From Flavobacterium sp. JAS (GTDB taxonomy: Bacteria > Bacteroidota > Bacteroidia > Flavobacteriales > Flavobacteriaceae), in assembly GCF_020991455.1 (NCBI RefSeq), contig NZ_JAJMOX010000019.1, positions 1-57,605 of the forward strand: DNA of 57,605 bases, read 5' to 3'. Both the position numbers and the translations under genes were made by a program. Shown in pieces: positions 55,301 through 57,605 of this stretch. Position 1 is the stretch's first letter. Each line of letters starts with the position of its first letter. The notes under the pieces were generated by a model, which was not told the origin of the DNA, did no database searches, and saw only the letters and a list, made by a program, of their open reading frames with translations.

Positions 55301-55437
55301 CTAACTGAAGGTACTGTGAGACCTAAAGCAAGTATCAATCGCAAATACGTCGGAAAACTATAAGAAATTACCGCATAAGCAATGCGGCAGTAAGTCGAAA
55401 TCAAGATATTTGACTTCACTTTGATAAAATATAACAT
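52345..55437 (-). CDS. SusC/RagA-type TonB-dependent outer-membrane transporter
   Basis: A 1030-residue SusC protein. Signal region (about 28-48), carboxypeptidase-D-like domain (about 55-135, with LHGKVIDSTTKETLPSATVQ), plug with VVVVGYGTQRKKDLTGSIS and IRGGNSLLGSNEPLYVIDG, SAIYGSRGANGVVLITTKKG, and a C-terminal barrel ending in Phe (MYTFGINAKF). The first 27 residues may be untranslated because a later Met is possible. With SusD and the sulfatase it forms a sulfated-glycan use operon. Confidence 0.94.
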   Translation of the reverse strand: MLYFIKVKSNILISTYCRIAYAVISYSFPTYLRLILALGLTVPSVSYSQNQPVVNSRLHGKVIDSTTKETLPSATVQIKGVTNSTIANSNGEFDLVTGQSFPYTIVITYTGYKSKEVVVKGSPMTVELEQLKNELNDVVVVGYGTQRKKDLTGSISTVTGADLNVYPVTDAVAGLQGKTAGVSVVQNSGAPGGTVSVRIRGGNSLLGSNEPLYVIDGFALAGSPNALNPNDIQSIEILKDASASAIYGSRGANGVVLITTKKGKSGKTEVSFETYTSVQKLRKKLELMNAREFAQTANERAFNDGIAPYFTQAQINDFGEGTDWQDELFRDALMTNTSVSITGGNEVTQYAISGNSLSQDGILVGSDLRRQSIRANMNQKVSDKVSVNYNAVLTNSDQSAVNSDNGSKGSSIINGLLGAPPTLSPLNAKGEYTNLMAYPFSPNSLVNPLALALERKDKINTKYVLVGTAITYKPIKGLSIRSSLGVESSTSREDIYSPSIIFVTPTGQANITEVSNLNILNENTATYSYKFNEQHNLTVLAGFTYQTNRIKSFSTGNATGFSTDALGTENIQSASVPGTPQSGSTRWDLISYLARANYIFKDKYLFTASIRTDGSSRFGKDNKWGYFPSAAFAWRAINEKFIDNLKVFSDLKFRLTWGQTGSTAVSPYQTINTLSSYPVIFNDQLYTGFAPGAGNYANPDLKWETTTQSNIGLDFGFFNNRLSFTADYYRKDTKDLLANAPLPISVGYSSSVRNIGKIRNYGVELGVNAVVFDNSFKWEVNVNFSKNSNQVVALSAGRDVFGAELPQPLEVAVSLVRVGQPVGVFYGYLEDGLDAKGAIKYKDIDGVSGITAADRTIIGNPNPDFTYNIGSSMSYKNFDLNFQLQGVQGGDLFNMNLAAQGNSFWWGENQLKEVYTDHWSASNPNPNAKYPKLSATNIFKASDRYIEDASFLRLRNVQIGYTLPAFTNGNKWIKNVHVYLSCQNVFTITKYSGYDPEVNTRGGSNSISLGIDQSGYPNTKMYTFGINAKF

Positions 55438-55516
55438 ATATTTGTTAAGGTTAAATTAGTAACATTTGAAGCAGGCTCAACGCTAAATTAGATCCTGTTT
55501 CATTGAATTTATCCGG

Positions 55517-55543
55517 GGGAGGTACGCAATACCTCCCTTTTTT
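55517..55543 (+). terminator. Rho-independent terminator facing away from SusC
   Basis: GGGAGGTA (55517-55524), 5-nt loop, TACCTCCC (55530-55537), then six T. It works on the plus strand, yet no plus-strand gene ends here. It lies 80 bp upstream of the SusC start, so it may end an antisense RNA. Confidence 0.65.
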
Positions 55544-56114
55544 GTTCCAATAAATTATATTGAAAAAATAAGTTCTTAATAACATGTTACTACGGGGGTT
55601 GCGCTAAATCAGCGAACTTCTTTACTAAATTGCGGGTACTTTTTTTCACATTATTTATTATTTGTGGCAAATATAATCTAAAAAACATAAAGTCTACAAA
55701 ACCGATAGAATTTATGTGGTTACCTTTTGTTAACCTGCAAAATGGAAAATTTAAACGATTTTGCAACCCAATGAGAGTATAGCGGTTTGCGTAATGAGGA
55801 GTTTGAATATTTTCATAGACTTTCTGCGCTCGTAATACAAGGCTCAGTACAGCGCCTTCAAGCAGACGAAAAGCCTTAAACTCTTCTGCCTGCATCAAAT
55901 CTTCAAATATGTGTTTGAGAAGCGGGGTGCCAATATCTTAGCAGATGGCGTTTCTTAAAATCAGAAATTCAGTAAAACAAGGTCTGCCGGGTTTAGGTTT
56001 GCAACTTTATCAAAGAGATAAATCGTTAAAACGTTTCATCATTGACTACTTTTGTATCACAATCGTTATCCTAAATAATCAGAAATTTGTCTTTATAATT
56101 CAAATTTTAACTTC
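55544..56114. other. Gap with no confident gene
   Basis: A minus-strand frame at 55590-55898 has a short protein-like start (MMQAEEFKAFRLLEGAVLSL then VLRAQKVYENIQ) but no homology that I can name, and its second half reads like untranslated sequence. I treat it as a possible remnant. No other gene is seen here. Confidence 0.35.
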
Positions 56115-56636
56115 ATGGAAACATTAAATCAAGTATTACAAACTGGAAAAACAACCACTGAAAATGCCTTTCGAATTTTTGACGAGCTTGAGCCTGCAAC
56201 AATAGAATTATTAATTGGTCATTGGAAGGGATACTCATTAAATACAGACCATCCACAAGATGGCTCTTTAGAAGCAGCTGGATGGTATGGAAAAATTTTT
56301 GAAGACGCCCAAAACGTCAGTCCCTTAGTTTTCTATACATCATATGGAACGGATACATTTTTTGCCGATCCTGTCAAGCTAGCAAAGTTAGCTGCAGATT
56401 ACCCTTCTGTTCAAGGAAAAGTTGGTGACTTTAGAGAAGAAATAGAAACAACCGAATATAAAGCACATCTTCGTATGACACAATACAGAGATAAAATTTC
56501 AGCTACCATGATTTACGACAATTTGCCCATTAATGATATATTTAAAAAAATTGATGAGGACACTTTATTGGGCGTTATGGATGCAAAAGGTGATCCTAAT
56601 TCATTTTTCTTTATTCTGGTAAGAGACGACATATAA
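56115..56636 (+). CDS. GXWXG/DUF4334-domain protein
   Basis: A 173-residue protein with GHWKGYSLNTDHPQDG near 55-70 (the G-x-W-x-G signature of the GXWXG domain) followed by AAGWYGKIFEDAQNVSPLVF. A C-terminal DUF4334-like half follows (YRDKISATMIYDNLPINDIF and FFFILVRDD). It is cytosolic. The biochemical role is unknown. A terminator follows at 56751-56783. The ATG at 56115 is the first good start. Confidence 0.85.
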   Translation: METLNQVLQTGKTTTENAFRIFDELEPATIELLIGHWKGYSLNTDHPQDGSLEAAGWYGKIFEDAQNVSPLVFYTSYGTDTFFADPVKLAKLAADYPSVQGKVGDFREEIETTEYKAHLRMTQYRDKISATMIYDNLPINDIFKKIDEDTLLGVMDAKGDPNSFFFILVRDDI

Positions 56637-56750
56637 CTCCTTAAAGGAATCTCACTATTGTAGTCAATTATAAATGCAGTGGGTACTTTTTTTCCAACAA
56701 AAAATTAAGCCGTTCAATTGTCCATATCCTTGCCCCAAATTTTAACCAGA

Positions 56751-56783
56751 AGCCTGAGCAGTATTAATTTCTCAGGCTTTTCT
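56751..56783 (+). terminator. Terminator of the DUF4334 gene
   Basis: AGCCTGAG (56751-56758), 12-nt loop, CTCAGGCT (56771-56778), then a T-rich run. It lies 115 bp past the stop. Confidence 0.7.
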
Positions 56784-57379
56784 TTGCGGTCCAATAAACT
56801 TTATTTCCATTTCTTAAAAAATTTTAACACTTCTGTTTTCAAGAAAAAATGCTCAAGTTTCATTGAAGTGAATTAGTACCATTTATATACCTAAAAACTC
56901 CAATCTAAAAGCAATTCTTCAAAACGGATATTAAACCTGTACAACTCTTACTCCAACAGAAAAGTTGACTCTTGTTTTTACTCTTTTAAAATAAGCGGTT
57001 CTCTTCATATTAATTTAATCTTTAAACTGAAGGTTAAATTCGTTATTGACTATATATGAGATAATATATAATATACATTACTATTTTAACTCAACTAAGT
57101 CTAAAGCCAAATAACAAAGGCTTTAATCCTTAAAAAAAGCTCAATAATGACACAACTGAGTCTTGTTTGTTTTTCACTTTAGAAAACACAGACCATAAAG
57201 GAGGCACCAAACTTAAATCCTCCTTTTATGGCTGCCAGGGATAAAACTATTTAAACAATTCCTTGATTTAAAAGGAACCAACAATCTAACAACAATAGAA
57301 ATTATCCCTATATAATAGTTGAAATCTTAACCTTGCAAAAACCCGCAATACACCCTTTTATTGAATTTTTTATATACGA
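56784..57379. other. Gap with one hairpin, no gene
   Basis: CCATAAAGGAGG (57193-57204) and CCTCCTTTTATGG (57219-57231) pair with one bulged base. It lies about 150 bp past the FucP-like stop on the minus strand, in line for a terminator but without a T-run. Nothing else is recognised between 56784 and 57379. Confidence 0.4.
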
Positions 57380-57605
57380 TTAATTGGAATTATTTCTTAG
57401 ACTCACCCTGCCATAATTTGCCACTACAGCCAAACAAATTAAAGGTAAAATAAATGAAAAATTCACCTCAGGAATGAATCCTAAAAGGTGAACATCTGAA
57501 AATCCCGGGCCGCCCCAATCCAAAATACTTCCTTGTAAAACCGGCATTAATGCACCGCCAACAATAGCCATGACCAATCCTGCAGAACCAATTTTGGCTT
57601 CGTCC
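57380..57605 (-). CDS. FucP-like MFS sugar transporter, C-terminus only
   Basis: The last 75 codons of a transporter whose start lies beyond the right edge. In frame it reads DEAKIGSAGLVMAIVGGALM and PVLQGSILD, typical of the C-terminal half of FucP/GluP-type major-facilitator sugar symporters, then a hydrophobic helix (FSFILPLICLAVVANYGRVSL) and a charged tail. It would bring fucose or a similar sugar into the cell, fitting with the sulfatase and SusC/SusD locus. The substrate is not certain. Confidence 0.8.
   Translation of the reverse strand, partial: DEAKIGSAGLVMAIVGGALMPVLQGSILDWGGPGFSDVHLLGFIPEVNFSFILPLICLAVVANYGRVSLRNNSN

Noticed and set aside
55590..55898. 102-codon minus-strand frame before the second SusC
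   Set aside because: Only the first part looks protein-like, no family or ribosome site is seen, so it is not called as a gene.

Overview
The window is AT-rich DNA from a member of the Bacteroidota, most likely a Flavobacterium-like flavobacterium. Supporting signs are two SusC/SusD pairs, TAnnTTTG-type promoter boxes, Bacteroides-type Tra and Mob proteins, an RteC-like regulator and a DUF6520-type peptide. No integrase, tRNA, rRNA or CRISPR array was seen.

Positions 1-3662 (minus strand) hold conjugation genes: traG (cut by the left edge), traF, traE and an unknown membrane protein. Positions 38012-41798 (plus strand) hold an oriT-like double hairpin, mobA, the relaxase mobB and the coupling ATPase mobC. 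These are two arms of one integrative conjugative element (ICE), and about 34 kb of cargo lies between them.

Cargo 1 (3995-27696) is a defence and regulation island. It starts with an AbiC-type protein, an AraC-RteC regulator pair, a lipoprotein and a TPR/AraC membrane regulator. It continues with mostly minus-strand genes: three proteins with a HEPN-like R-x4-H motif, a J-domain protein with HPR instead of HPD, a NERD protein, a DGRHR (ParB/Srx-like) protein, PD-(D/E)xK-like nucleases (one broken by an in-frame stop), and a HerA ATPase paired with a DUF4297/Cap4-like nuclease. Many genes are followed by related or palindromic boundary elements that look cassette-like, and a ~150-bp repeat occurs in two good copies and one partial copy.

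Cargo 2 (27780-37373) opens with a strongly structured candidate RNA with a possible terminator switch. It is followed by SusC, SusD, an S9 peptidase, a small Cys-containing exported peptide and a MauE-type membrane protein, which suggests handling of a peptide substrate.

After the mob genes, 41.8-46.0 kb carries small membrane proteins and lipoproteins, a Pmp3/YqaE protein, a candidate outer-membrane protein and coding debris. From 46.6 to 55.5 kb lies a sulfatase locus. A plus-strand sulfatase is preceded by the wreck of a second sulfatase type, and the minus-strand SusC-SusD-sulfatase operon is followed by the wreck of the first type. The two look like inverted copies of one sulfatase pair that decayed reciprocally. 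The window closes with a GXWXG/DUF4334 protein and the C-terminus of a FucP-like sugar transporter, consistent with use of a sulfated glycan.
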